Source: Micrococcales bacterium
GTDB taxonomy: Bacteria > Actinomycetota > Actinomycetes > Actinomycetales > Cellulomonadaceae
Reading direction: 5' to 3'
DNA: 64,000 nt
NCBI GenBank assembly: GCA_009779195.1
Contig: WRET01000004.1
Coordinates: forward strand, 1 to 64,000
Part shown: positions 35,860-44,779 of the stretch, in pieces
Layout of the letters: each line of letters starts with the position of its first letter
How positions within the stretch are numbered: position 1 is the first letter of the stretch
The notes under the pieces: model-generated
Told to the model about the DNA's origin: nothing
Database searches by the model: none
What the model saw: the letters and a program-made list of their open reading frames with translations, nothing else
Translations under genes and position numbers: made by a program

Positions 35860-38800
35860 GTGGGCAACCGTCGGTACGTCGCGTTCGTCGCCCCGCGCCA
35901 GGACGACCCAGGCGAAGACCGTCGCCTGCAAGCACAGGTCGACGTCGTGCGGCGGTGGTGGGCTGTGCTGCCCGCGCCCCAGGTCCTGACCCCGGCGTGG
36001 CAACCTGGGCAGACGACCCGCAACGCTATGTCCTTGCTGGCAGACCGGCTCACGCAGGTGCGTACCGGCTCGTCTGTCGGGCTGTATGTCACCGGCCACG
36101 GCGACGAGGGGCCGGTCTCCACCGAGTACCGCCTGCGTATCGACGGCGGCAGCTACGACCCGGCGGCCCTGCTGGAGGCGATCTGGGACTCTGACGCCGA
36201 CGACGCGCTGGTGGTGCTCGACTCGTGCTCGGCCTACCGGTTCGCCCAGCGTGCCGCGAACCTGTACGGCGACCGGGTGCGCCAGCCGGTCCGCACCCCG
36301 CCGAAGATGGTGCTGGTGGTGCCCGGGGTGGCGACGGACCTACGCACCGAACCGCGGTTCGAAGAGCTCACAGACATTATCGCCGAGGCGTTGTGCCTGG
36401 TCAGCATGGACAACGGGTATGTCGAACCGTATACAGCGCTGGCCGACGAGCCGTACCTGACCCCCGCCCGCCTGCGCGCCGCCCTGGAGGCTGCCCCCGG
36501 TGAGCTGGCCCGTGTGGGACGCCCGGCGATGATCCGCCCCCAGGTGCAGGCGTTCGCCGCCGAGTGGGACGAACCGTGCCCCGCCTTGCCCAACCCGGCC
36601 TACGACCCAGCAGCCCAGGCTGCCAACCCGGCCACGGCGGACCTGACGCTGAGCGCTGAGACGATCGACGCCTACACCCGGCTGGCGTGCGCGGCTGCGG
36701 ACCCTCGCCCCCCTGCCGCAGACCGTCGTGACCTGCCGATCGTCGCGTTCGGGTCGTTCGTCGTCAGCGGTGACGGCCGGGGGATGGACCGACCTGTCAT
36801 CGACCCGACGAAGGTGGCCGCCCGCCCGCCGGACCCACACAAGGTCGACAAAACCCCCCGGGGCAACCCGGCCTGGTACTTCACAGGCCGCGCTCCGGTC
36901 ATGGCGCAGGTCGTGCGGTGGTTGACCAACGGTGACGAACCGCTGCTGGTGGTCACTGGCGCACGTGGCACCGGCAAGTCGGCTGTGCTGTCGCGTGCTG
37001 TGACTCTCGCCGACCCTGGGTTCGGCTCCCGGTACCCGACGTTGGCGCAGGCGGTCCCACCGAGGCTGGTCCCCCCGGCCGGGTCGGTGCACGTGGCGGT
37101 CGACGCCCGGGGCCGTACCAGCGAACGTGTCGCCGAGCTCATCCTTGGTGCGCTCGGTGCCGCACGCACCGACGAACCGGGCACGTCGATCCACGAACGT
37201 CTCGCCCAAGGGCTCAAGGCTGCCAGCACCGACAAGACCGGTGGGTTGCCGGTGTGCGTGGTGGTGGACTCGGTCGACGAGTCCGTCCAGCCCGAGGCGC
37301 TGGTCCACGAGGTGCTCGGCGCCCTGGTGCGCACCTGCCACGACGACGGGCGCCCAGCGGCCCGAGTGCTGGTCGGGGTGCGTCACGACGCCACCAGCGA
37401 CACTGACCTGCTCACGCTCGTCGAAGCGTTGGCGTCGCACACGGTCGTGCGCACCGACCACGACGTCGCTGGGGAGGTCCGTTCCTACTGCTTGCGGCTG
37501 CTGAGGTCCCCGGGGTCGCCCTACTACGACCGGCCCGCCGACGCCGAGGCTGTCGCTGACCTGCTCGGCCGCTCTGACCAGCCCAGCTTTGTGGATGTGC
37601 GGATCGTCGCCGAGTCGCTGGCGAGCAGCCCGCAGGTGGCTGACCTGGACACCCTCGACCTCGTCGGCGACGTGCTGTTGCGGGCTCTGCGCCGCACGTT
37701 GGCCGACCAGGCGGCGACCACAGCCCGGCCGGCCACCCAGTACCTGGCTGCTTTGCGCGCCCTGGCGTTCGCCCGCGGGGCCGGGACCCCCTGGGGTGCG
37801 GTGTGGCCGACGCTGGCCAGCGCTGTGGCCGACAAGGACGTGGGTAACGACCTGCTGCGCGAGCTGTTGCGCGGACCGCTCGCGGCCTTCGTCATGACAG
37901 CCTCCGAAGACGGCCAGCGGGTGTTCCGCCCAGCCCACGCGACGATCGCCGACATGCTGCGCCAACGTCCTGACGCCCTCGTCGACGGCCTGGTCGTCGA
38001 ACCAGAAGAGGTGGTCGAGGCCCGGATCGCCCGACGGTTGGGCGCCTTGGTCGGCGACACCCCCGACCCGTACCTGCGCCGCCACCTCGTCGCCCACGCC
38101 GCTGCCGGGTCTGTGCTCGTCGACGAGGTCGTCCCTGCGGCGTTCTTGCCCTGGGAGACCAGCGGTGACCTGCGCCGTCGGCTGGGTCTGCCGCTGCCCG
38201 ACGGGCAGGCGACCCGTTCGCTGGCCGCATGGGCCGCCGTCGAGCCTCACCTGGACCAGATCCCCACGTTGGGACGTCGTCGCCAGGCCCTGCGTTTCGC
38301 GTTGCTGCGCACCCCCGACGACGGGCCCGACGAGCTGGGGTGGCGCACCTGGACCGCCCCGCGCAACGTCCTGGCCGCGACGACCGGACCTGTGGCGGCC
38401 CTGGCGTTCGGGCAGGTCGGCGGGCGCTCGCTGCTCGTGGGGGCCAGCGGTGACGAGGTGCGCTGCTGGGACCCGGCCACCGGCCAGGTGGTCGGCGAAC
38501 CCCTGCGCGGGCACGAAGGCAGAGTGCTCTCTTTGGCGTTCGGGCAGGTCAACGGGCGGATGGTCTTGGCCACCGGTGGTGCCGACCAGACGGTGCGCCT
38601 GTGGAACCCGGCCACTGGGGAACAGCTGGGTGTGCTCAACGGGCACACCGGGGCTGTGTGGGCGGTGACGTTCGGGCGGATCGACCAACGTGTGGTGCTG
38701 GCCACCGGCTCGGCGGACCAGACGGCCCAGCTGTGGGACCTGCCGGCCGGAGGCCCGCCAGCCCCGCACGAGCCGCTGCCGCACCGCGCAGCAGTCCGCA

Positions 38801-40710
38801 CGGTCGCGTTCGGCACGGTCGCCGGTGCCACAGCCTTGGCCACTGGCTGTGCCGACGGTACTGCCCGGCTGTGGGACCCGTGCACCAACCAACGGATCGA
38901 CCGCCCGCTGCGCCACGGCAACCGGGTGCTCGCGGTGAAGTTCGGACCAGCAGGGGCCTCTGGCACCGCACCTTTGGCCACCAGCTCCGACGACGGCTCG
39001 GTGCGGGTGTGGGACCCGGTCTCCGGTTCTCTGGTCGCGCGGGCCAACCACCCTGGCCTGGTCGAGACGATCGCCTGGGGCCAGGCGTCGGGGCGGATCT
39101 TGCTGGCCACTGGCGGCCTGGACCGCACAGCCCGGCTGTGGGACGCGTCCGACATGAGCTGGAACGCCCCCGACGAAGAAGTCCTGCCCCTGGTCGGAGA
39201 CCCGTTGCGGGGCCACGGCCGTTCCGTGCAGGCGGTGGCGTTCGGGCGGGTCGACGGCCGGGTGGTCGTGGCCACAGGTTCCGACGACCGCACCCTGCGG
39301 CTGTGGGACCCTGCCCGTGAGCTGGTCCGAGGCAGGTCCGGGCGTCCGGCCTCCGCCGCGCTGCCCCTAGCCCGGCCACAAGGCGGCAGGCACCGCGCCT
39401 ACGACCAGGCTCCCACCGGCGCACACTCTCGCTACGAGACCGGTCCTGGTTGGTCCGACCAGCCAGGACCCGGCGCCCAACGGTACGCTCCCACCCCTGA
39501 AGAGCTCGCCGAGGTCGAGGCGCTCGCCGCTGAGCTGCTCGGTGACATGCCACTACCACCACCACCGCAGCCGGACCCGACCCCCGAACAGCTCGCCGAG
39601 GTCGACGCGCTCGCCGCTGAGCTGTTCGGTGACATGCAGCGACCACCGCAGCCGGATCCGACTCCCGAACAGCTGGCCGAGGTCGACGCGCTCGCCGCTG
39701 AGCTGCTCGGTGACGATCTGGCCGCTGTGCACCTTTCTGGCCCGGACGGTTCGACCAACCCGGTGTCGACTCCTCCCCGCGGCACGCCCCAGGCGGTGGC
39801 GCTCGGCGAAGACGACCCGAGCCCTGTGGTCCACGCCGTCGCAGCCGCACCCGGGGTGCTGGCCACCGGTGGCGCCGACCACGCCGTGCGGTTGTGGGAC
39901 CCGGTCACCGGCCAGGGGCTGCGCCACCTGCGAGGACATGACGGTCCCGTGCTTGCGGCGGCCTTCGGGTGCGCCGGCACGCTGCTGGCCACCGCCGGCG
40001 ACGACGGCACTGTCCGGTTGTGGGACCTGGTCACCGGCCAGCCAGCGTGTGCGCCGTTGTCCACCTCGGCGCTTGGTCTGGCTTTCGGCGAGGTGGACGG
40101 GCGCACCGTCGTGGTGACCGGCGGCCCCGACCGCACAGTGCGGATGTGGGACGTGACCACGGGCCGTCCGGTCGGTGACGCGTGGCACGGGCACAACGGC
40201 TGGGTGAGCACTGTCGCTGCCGGGCAGGTCGCTGGCACCACAGTGGTGGCCACCGGCAGCTTTGACTGCACGGTGCGGCTGTGGGACCCCGACGGTTCTT
40301 GCCGCGCCGTCCTGGCTGGCCACGACGGCCCTGTCGAGTCCGTCGCCTTCGGCACCGTCGATGGCACGCCCGTCCTGGCCACCGTCGCCGACGACCGCAC
40401 CGCCCGTTTGTGGGACCCGGCCACCGGCGAGCTTGTCGGGGTCCTCACCGGTCACCGCGGCGCGGTCGGCGCCGTCGCGTTCGGCACTGTCGACGGGACG
40501 ACTGTCATGGCCACGGCCGCCGACGACCGGACCGTGCGGCTGTGGAACCCTGCCACCGGCCGTCATGTCGGCGAAAGCATCCCCGTCCTGGTCCGCGTCC
40601 ACGACCTCGCTTTCGCCGACGACGGCCGCCTCGCCCTGGCCACCGACACCGGCACCGCCGTCGTCACCCCCGCTCTGCTCGTCGCCCAAACCATCCCATC
40701 ACTGGCGTAG
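35860..40710 (+). CDS. Caspase-like / P-loop ATPase / double WD40-propeller protein
   Basis: This is a 1616-residue multidomain protein. Residues 1 to about 220 form a caspase-like (C14) domain with the His-Gly of YVTGHGDEG (His80) and the catalytic-type Cys of VVLDSCSAYR (Cys123). Residues about 355-560 form a STAND/AAA-type ATPase with Walker A GARGTGKS (367-374) and a Walker B-like VCVVVDSVDES. From residue 841 come seven WD40 repeats, then three helical repeats of TPEQLAEVDALAAEL, then seven more WD40 repeats, making two propellers. The start is uncertain: GTG 35860 sits only 2 nt from GGAGG, and GTG 35851 or 35797 are alternatives. Such caspase-STAND-WD40 proteins are proposed as NTP-gated conflict or cell-suicide switches. 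Confidence 0.85.
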   Translation: MGNRRYVAFVAPRQDDPGEDRRLQAQVDVVRRWWAVLPAPQVLTPAWQPGQTTRNAMSLLADRLTQVRTGSSVGLYVTGHGDEGPVSTEYRLRIDGGSYDPAALLEAIWDSDADDALVVLDSCSAYRFAQRAANLYGDRVRQPVRTPPKMVLVVPGVATDLRTEPRFEELTDIIAEALCLVSMDNGYVEPYTALADEPYLTPARLRAALEAAPGELARVGRPAMIRPQVQAFAAEWDEPCPALPNPAYDPAAQAANPATADLTLSAETIDAYTRLACAAADPRPPAADRRDLPIVAFGSFVVSGDGRGMDRPVIDPTKVAARPPDPHKVDKTPRGNPAWYFTGRAPVMAQVVRWLTNGDEPLLVVTGARGTGKSAVLSRAVTLADPGFGSRYPTLAQAVPPRLVPPAGSVHVAVDARGRTSERVAELILGALGAARTDEPGTSIHERLAQGLKAASTDKTGGLPVCVVVDSVDESVQPEALVHEVLGALVRTCHDDGRPAARVLVGVRHDATSDTDLLTLVEALASHTVVRTDHDVAGEVRSYCLRLLRSPGSPYYDRPADAEAVADLLGRSDQPSFVDVRIVAESLASSPQVADLDTLDLVGDVLLRALRRTLADQAATTARPATQYLAALRALAFARGAGTPWGAVWPTLASAVADKDVGNDLLRELLRGPLAAFVMTASEDGQRVFRPAHATIADMLRQRPDALVDGLVVEPEEVVEARIARRLGALVGDTPDPYLRRHLVAHAAAGSVLVDEVVPAAFLPWETSGDLRRRLGLPLPDGQATRSLAAWAAVEPHLDQIPTLGRRRQALRFALLRTPDDGPDELGWRTWTAPRNVLAATTGPVAALAFGQVGGRSLLVGASGDEVRCWDPATGQVVGEPLRGHEGRVLSLAFGQVNGRMVLATGGADQTVRLWNPATGEQLGVLNGHTGAVWAVTFGRIDQRVVLATGSADQTAQLWDLPAGGPPAPHEPLPHRAAVRTVAFGTVAGATALATGCADGTARLWDPCTNQRIDRPLRHGNRVLAVKFGPAGASGTAPLATSSDDGSVRVWDPVSGSLVARANHPGLVETIAWGQASGRILLATGGLDRTARLWDASDMSWNAPDEEVLPLVGDPLRGHGRSVQAVAFGRVDGRVVVATGSDDRTLRLWDPARELVRGRSGRPASAALPLARPQGGRHRAYDQAPTGAHSRYETGPGWSDQPGPGAQRYAPTPEELAEVEALAAELLGDMPLPPPPQPDPTPEQLAEVDALAAELFGDMQRPPQPDPTPEQLAEVDALAAELLGDDLAAVHLSGPDGSTNPVSTPPRGTPQAVALGEDDPSPVVHAVAAAPGVLATGGADHAVRLWDPVTGQGLRHLRGHDGPVLAAAFGCAGTLLATAGDDGTVRLWDLVTGQPACAPLSTSALGLAFGEVDGRTVVVTGGPDRTVRMWDVTTGRPVGDAWHGHNGWVSTVAAGQVAGTTVVATGSFDCTVRLWDPDGSCRAVLAGHDGPVESVAFGTVDGTPVLATVADDRTARLWDPATGELVGVLTGHRGAVGAVAFGTVDGTTVMATAADDRTVRLWNPATGRHVGESIPVLVRVHDLAFADDGRLALATDTGTAVVTPALLVAQTIPSLA
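39490..39716 (+). repeat. Three helical repeats linking the two propellers
   Basis: Three near-identical DNA units encode PEQLAEVDALAAEL(L/F)GD modules, spaced by Pro-rich spacers of variable length. They lie exactly between WD40 repeats 7 and 8 and look like a recently expanded linker. Confidence 0.85.
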
Positions 40711-40719
40711 GGTGGCGGT

Positions 40720-41127
40720 GTGTCGTCGGTCGCTTGTTTCTACCGGGTGGATCGGGTCGAGCTGGAGGCGAGCCCGGTCTCGGAGGTGATCGGGGAGGGT
40801 ACTGACCTGGGGCTGGGGTATCCGTGGTCAGGGCACGTCATGATGGCGCTGCTGGACTACCTGGACGAGATCGAGATCGGTGTCGGGCTCGACCTGGATA
40901 TCGCCGACGACGACGACGCACCGCTCGTCGCGTTCTTCACCCGCGCCGACGCCCCGGCGATCCTGGGGTTGCAGGTCGCGCAGATCCTCGGCGACGAGAC
41001 CATGTTCGACGACCTCGGGCTCGACGACGAGGAGATCGTCGACGCTGTCCGCGACTCGGTCGAGACGTTGCGCGAGCTCATCGACGGTACCGGACCAGAC
41101 GAGGTCCTCGTCGTCGCGGTCTACTGA
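40720..41127 (+). CDS. Small acidic hypothetical protein in operon with caspase-WD40 gene
   Basis: This 135-residue, very acidic protein starts at GTG 40720, 9 bp after the caspase-WD40 stop, so co-transcription is near certain. The start (SSVACFYRVDRVELEASP) followed by YPWSGHVMMALLDYLDE distantly recalls DUF1877/YfbM proteins, which have a conserved N-terminal strand-helix and a W-x-G-H-type motif. This is only a resemblance. No signal peptide or membrane helix is present. Its place suggests a partner or regulator of the upstream multidomain protein, but it could also belong to the following transporter gene, which begins 49 bp later. Confidence 0.6.
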   Translation: MSSVACFYRVDRVELEASPVSEVIGEGTDLGLGYPWSGHVMMALLDYLDEIEIGVGLDLDIADDDDAPLVAFFTRADAPAILGLQVAQILGDETMFDDLGLDDEEIVDAVRDSVETLRELIDGTGPDEVLVVAVY

Positions 41128-41176
41128 GCGGGCCTGCTGGGCCCACAGTGCCGGGCACGACGTCTACGCTGGGCAC

Positions 41177-42337
41177 GTGAGCCATCCTGTGACGCCTGCT
41201 GTCCGTGTCGCTGCTTCGTGGGCGTGGAGGTTGGTCGTCATCGGGCTGGCGGCCGCTGGCGGGATGTGGGTGGTCGCCCAGCTCAAGGTGATCGTCGTGC
41301 CGGTCGCGGTCGCCTTGCTGCTCGCGGTGCTGCTGCACCCGGTGGTCGTGTTCTTGACCACCCGGCTGCGGCTGCGGCGGGGCGCGGCTGTCGGGGTTGC
41401 TGTGGGGGGGATGATCACCATCGTCGTCGGGCTGCTCGCAGCAGCGGGCACAGCGATCGCCCGAGGGTTCGGTGGCCTGTGGACCAAGGCTGGCGACGGG
41501 TTCTCCAAGGTCCTGACGTGGTTGGCCGACGGTCCGGCGAAGGTCTCCTCCGACGACCTCGACCGCTATATGGACCAGCTGGGCGAGTCGCTCTCCGGGT
41601 TCAGCTCCCAGCTGGTCTCAGGGGCGGCCAAAGCCTCGGCCACCGCTGGGCACGTCGGCGCGGGGATCCTCATCGCGCTGTTCTGCCTGGTGTTCTTCCT
41701 GCTGGACGGACGGAAGATCTGGACGTGGCTGGTCGGACTGCTGCCTGCACCAGCCCGTGGGCCGGTGCACCAGGCAGGCCGACGTGGCTGGATGACCCTG
41801 GAAGGGTACGTACGCACCCAGGTGCTCGTCGCTGCGGTCGACGCCGTCGGTATCGGTGCCGGGGCGTTGGTGCTGCGGGTGCCGATGGCCCTCGCCCTGG
41901 CGGTGCTGGTGTTCCTCGGGTCGTTCATCCCCATTGTCGGTGCGGTGGCCACCGGGTGTGTCGCGGTGCTCGTGGCACTGGTGGCCGGAGGACCGTGGAC
42001 GGCGCTGTGGATGCTGGTCGTCGTGCTGGCGGTGCAGCAGATCGAAGGGCATGTGCTCCAGCCGTTCCTCATGGGCCACGCCGTGTCGTTGCACCCCATG
42101 GCTGTGCTGCTGTCCGTCGCTGCTGGGTCGTTGGTCGCCGGGATCGTCGGCGCGCTGTTCGCCGTACCGCTGGTCGCCGCGGCCAACACGGTGGTGCTGT
42201 ACCTGCACGGGCACGACAAGTTCCCCGAGCTGGGCACGGACGACAACCTGGAGCACCGACGACGACCAGACGACAGCGTCGACGCCGAACCCGAGGAGGT
42301 CGGCAGCGGGGCCGAACCGACCGAGGCGGGTGCTTAG
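41177..42337 (+). CDS. AI-2E family transporter
   Basis: This is a 386-residue polytopic protein of the AI-2E/PerM/TqsA family. It has an N-terminal pair of hydrophobic segments (LVVIGLAAAGGMWVVAQL and VVPVAVALLLAVLLHPVVVF), an amphipathic central domain (residues about 95-165), then further helices with FLGSFIPIVGA and the conserved QQIEGHVLQPFLMG motif. Family members export autoinducer-2 or act as cation/proton antiporters; substrate specificity cannot be predicted. GTG 41177 starts VSHPVTPAVRV. The charged C-terminal tail is about 45 residues. Its TAG stop overlaps the convergent greA stop by 3 bp. Confidence 0.9.
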   Translation: MSHPVTPAVRVAASWAWRLVVIGLAAAGGMWVVAQLKVIVVPVAVALLLAVLLHPVVVFLTTRLRLRRGAAVGVAVGGMITIVVGLLAAAGTAIARGFGGLWTKAGDGFSKVLTWLADGPAKVSSDDLDRYMDQLGESLSGFSSQLVSGAAKASATAGHVGAGILIALFCLVFFLLDGRKIWTWLVGLLPAPARGPVHQAGRRGWMTLEGYVRTQVLVAAVDAVGIGAGALVLRVPMALALAVLVFLGSFIPIVGAVATGCVAVLVALVAGGPWTALWMLVVVLAVQQIEGHVLQPFLMGHAVSLHPMAVLLSVAAGSLVAGIVGALFAVPLVAAANTVVLYLHGHDKFPELGTDDNLEHRRRPDDSVDAEPEEVGSGAEPTEAGA

Positions 42338-42816
42338 CCTCCGAAAGGCCGTGCCGCGGTGATGGCTACGGGGATCTGGCGGCCGTTGGGCGCGGTGTAG
42401 GTGACGGTGTCGCCGACCTGGCGTCCGTTGATCGCCGTGCCCAGCGCTGACTCGGGGGAGAACACGTCCATCTCGGCGGTACCCACGCTCTCGCGCGAAC
42501 CGAGCAAGAACTCCATAGGCCGACCAGCGATATCAGCATTGACGACCATCCCCGGCTCGACGACACCGTCGTCGGGAGGGGCGCCGATCTGCACGTGGCG
42601 CAGCTTTTCCTTGAGCTCGCGGATACGGGCCTCGTTCTTCGCCTGCTCTTCGCGCGCCGCGTGGTAGCCGCCGTTCTCCTTCAGGTCGCCCTCGTCGCGG
42701 GCTGCGGAGATACGCACGGTGATCTCGTCGCGCTTGGGCCCCTCAAGCTCGGCCAGCTCGGCCTGCAGGCGGTCGTGCGCCTCCTGGGTCAGCCAGATAG
42801 CGGCGGTCTCGGTCAC
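42334..42816 (-). CDS. greA: Transcription elongation factor GreA
   Basis: This 160-residue factor stimulates the intrinsic RNA cleavage of backtracked RNA polymerase. The N-terminal coiled coil contains the acidic tip ISAARDEGDLKENGGYHAA, whose D and E coordinate the catalytic magnesium in the secondary channel. The C-terminal FKBP-like domain ends with SALGTAINGRQVGDTVTY, the family signature. The start GTG 42816 was chosen over upstream in-frame codons because GGAAGGA sits just before it and the protein then begins VTETAAIWLTQEAHDRL, as in actinobacterial GreA. It converges on the transporter gene. Confidence 0.96.
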   Translation of the reverse strand: MTETAAIWLTQEAHDRLQAELAELEGPKRDEITVRISAARDEGDLKENGGYHAAREEQAKNEARIRELKEKLRHVQIGAPPDDGVVEPGMVVNADIAGRPMEFLLGSRESVGTAEMDVFSPESALGTAINGRQVGDTVTYTAPNGRQIPVAITAARPFGG

Positions 42817-43094
42817 GGTCTTTCCTTCCGTCAAGGCACAAGCGAGGTCGATGCGGAGCGGGGGGCGCCGCGGTTCCACATCGGCAAGGCATAAGATGCT
42901 TGCCGGGCCTGCGTGCGAACATCCAGCGTATCCCATCGGGCGCCCAGGATCGATCTTCAGTGGGGCATGTTGTCACCCCCCAGTTGGCTTCTGGCGTGCC
43001 GCAGATTGTCGCCAGACCAAAACACAGCCGCTGAACTGGTCTGCGCCCCGGTGTGCTGCGTAGGCTGGCGTCCCCCGGGAAGGAGACTGTGTTC

Positions 43095-43949
43095 ATGTCG
43101 CTGCGTTTGATGGCAGTCCACGCGCACCCCGACGACGAGGCGTCCAAAGGTGGTGCCACCTGCGCCAAGTACGCGGCGCAGGGTGTGGAGGTCCTCGTGG
43201 TCACGTGCACAGGCGGTGAGCGGGGCACAGTGCTCAACCCGCAGTTCACCGGGCCTGTCCCGACCACGATGGCGCAGACCACCGCGCTGCGGCGCGACGA
43301 GATGGCGGCTGCGGCCGCGGCGTTAGGGGTGCGCCAGCAATGGCTGGGGTTCGTCGACTCGGGCCTGCCCGAAGGCGACCCGGTCCCGCCGCTGCCTCCT
43401 GGTTGTTTCGCGGCCGTCCCGCTGGAACAGGCGACGGCAGCCCTGGTCGAGGTGGTCCGCGAGTTCCGGCCCCATGTCATGACGACCTACGACCCGTCAG
43501 GCGGGTACCCGCACCCTGACCATGTGCGCACCCACGAGGTCGGGCTCGCGGCGTACCACGCCGCTGGTGACGGCGACCAGTTCGTCGAGGCCGGGCCGCC
43601 GTGGCAGGTGACCAAGCTCTACTACGACGTGACGTTCTCCAGCGAGCGGATCGGCGCCCTGCACACAGCCCTGACGGTTGCGGGCCTGGCTTCGCCGTTC
43701 GAGGGATGGCTCAGGCGTCCAAGGCCCCCAGCCACGACGCGGGTCGAGTGCGCTCCGTTCTTCGGCGCCCGGGACGCCGCCCTGCGGGCCCATGCCAGCC
43801 AGGTCGACCCAGCTGGTATCTTCTTCGCCATGCCCCGCGACCTCGAAGCCCAGGTGTGGCCGTACGAAGAGTTCGCGTTGGCCCGTTCGCACGTCATGAC
43901 CACGACACCCGAGGACGACCTGTTCGCAGGGATAGGAGATGACCAATGA
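43095..43949 (+). CDS. mca: Mycothiol S-conjugate amidase
   Basis: This is a 284-residue zinc amidase of the LmbE/PIG-L fold. It cleaves mycothiol S-conjugates of electrophiles to glucosaminyl-inositol and a mercapturic acid that is exported. The zinc and catalytic site is visible as AHPDDEASKG (residues about 9-18) and HPDHVRTHE (about 140-148). The longer C-terminal part, with ALRAHASQVDP and WPYEEFALARS, distinguishes Mca from MshB. ATG 43095 is preferred, with AGGAG at 43080-43084; GTG 43089 is possible. The stop overlaps the next start (ATGA). Its presence implies a mycothiol-producing actinobacterium. Confidence 0.92.
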   Translation: MSLRLMAVHAHPDDEASKGGATCAKYAAQGVEVLVVTCTGGERGTVLNPQFTGPVPTTMAQTTALRRDEMAAAAAALGVRQQWLGFVDSGLPEGDPVPPLPPGCFAAVPLEQATAALVEVVREFRPHVMTTYDPSGGYPHPDHVRTHEVGLAAYHAAGDGDQFVEAGPPWQVTKLYYDVTFSSERIGALHTALTVAGLASPFEGWLRRPRPPATTRVECAPFFGARDAALRAHASQVDPAGIFFAMPRDLEAQVWPYEEFALARSHVMTTTPEDDLFAGIGDDQ

Positions 43950-44779
43950 CCGCAGTGACGGTTGCCAACCCCTCACCGCCAGTGCGGCCTGTCGTACGTG
44001 TCAGCGTTGCCCAGGTCGCCAGCACCGAGGACCACGAGGCCAACCGGCGCGCAGCCGTCGAGGCGATCGCTGCCGCGGCAGCCTCGCACGCCGACCTGGT
44101 GGTGCTGCCCGAGTACTCGTCGGCGTTCACCCCGGCCGGGGTGGGCCTAGAGCTGGCCGAACCTGTGGACGGCCCGTTCGTCACGACGCTGCGCGAGCAC
44201 GCGGCGAGCACCGGTGTCGCCGTGGTCGCCGGTACTGCGCTGCCTGGGGCGGGGCGGGCCTCGAACGTCATCGTCGCGGTGGACGCCCACGGCGACCTGG
44301 TCGGCCAGTACCACAAGGTGCACCTGTACGACGCGTTCGGCTCCCGCGAGTCCGACCACCTCGAACCCGGCCCGGCAGACGCCCCGCCGCTGGTCTTCGA
44401 CGTGCACGGCCTGCGGTTCGGCGTCATGACCTGCTACGACCTGCGTTTTCCTGAGTCAGCGCGGCGGTTGGTCGATGCTGGCGCCCAGGTGCTGCTCGTC
44501 CCTGCTGCGTGGGCGTCCGGCCCGCTCAAGGTCGAGCACTTCACGACGTTGGCGACTGCGCGGGCCATCGAGAACACCGCGATCGTCGTGGGGGTCGGGC
44601 TGGCCGGTCCTGGGGTGATCGGGCACTCGTTGGCCGTCGGCCCTGACGGGGTTGTCGGCGCGGCTCTGGACGGCGACCCCGGCTTCGCGACTGTCGACCT
44701 CGACCCCGAGCAGGTCACAGCGGTCCGCGGACGGAACCCGTCGTTGGCCAACCGTCGCTACCGCGTCGTGCCTGCCTGA
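43946..44779 (+). CDS. Carbon-nitrogen hydrolase (nitrilase superfamily amidase)
   Basis: This 277-residue enzyme has the full Glu-Lys-Cys triad of the nitrilase fold: VVLPEYSS (Glu), YHKVHLYDAFG (Lys) and GVMTCYDLRFPE (Cys). The block YDLRFPESARRL is characteristic of the Nit/omega-amidase/deaminated-glutathione-amidase group. It would hydrolyse a small amide to acid and ammonia. Translational coupling to mca (ATGA overlap) suggests a role in thiol-conjugate or amide salvage, but that is inference. The 3' end overlaps the convergent DUF501 gene by 22 bp. Confidence 0.88.
   Translation: MTAVTVANPSPPVRPVVRVSVAQVASTEDHEANRRAAVEAIAAAAASHADLVVLPEYSSAFTPAGVGLELAEPVDGPFVTTLREHAASTGVAVVAGTALPGAGRASNVIVAVDAHGDLVGQYHKVHLYDAFGSRESDHLEPGPADAPPLVFDVHGLRFGVMTCYDLRFPESARRLVDAGAQVLLVPAAWASGPLKVEHFTTLATARAIENTAIVVGVGLAGPGVIGHSLAVGPDGVVGAALDGDPGFATVDLDPEQVTAVRGRNPSLANRRYRVVPA

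Noticed and set aside
36340..39216. A 958-codon minus-strand frame opposite the caspase-WD40 gene
   Set aside because: It is antisense to clear WD40 and ATPase motifs, and the product is low-complexity Arg/Gly/Val/Gln.
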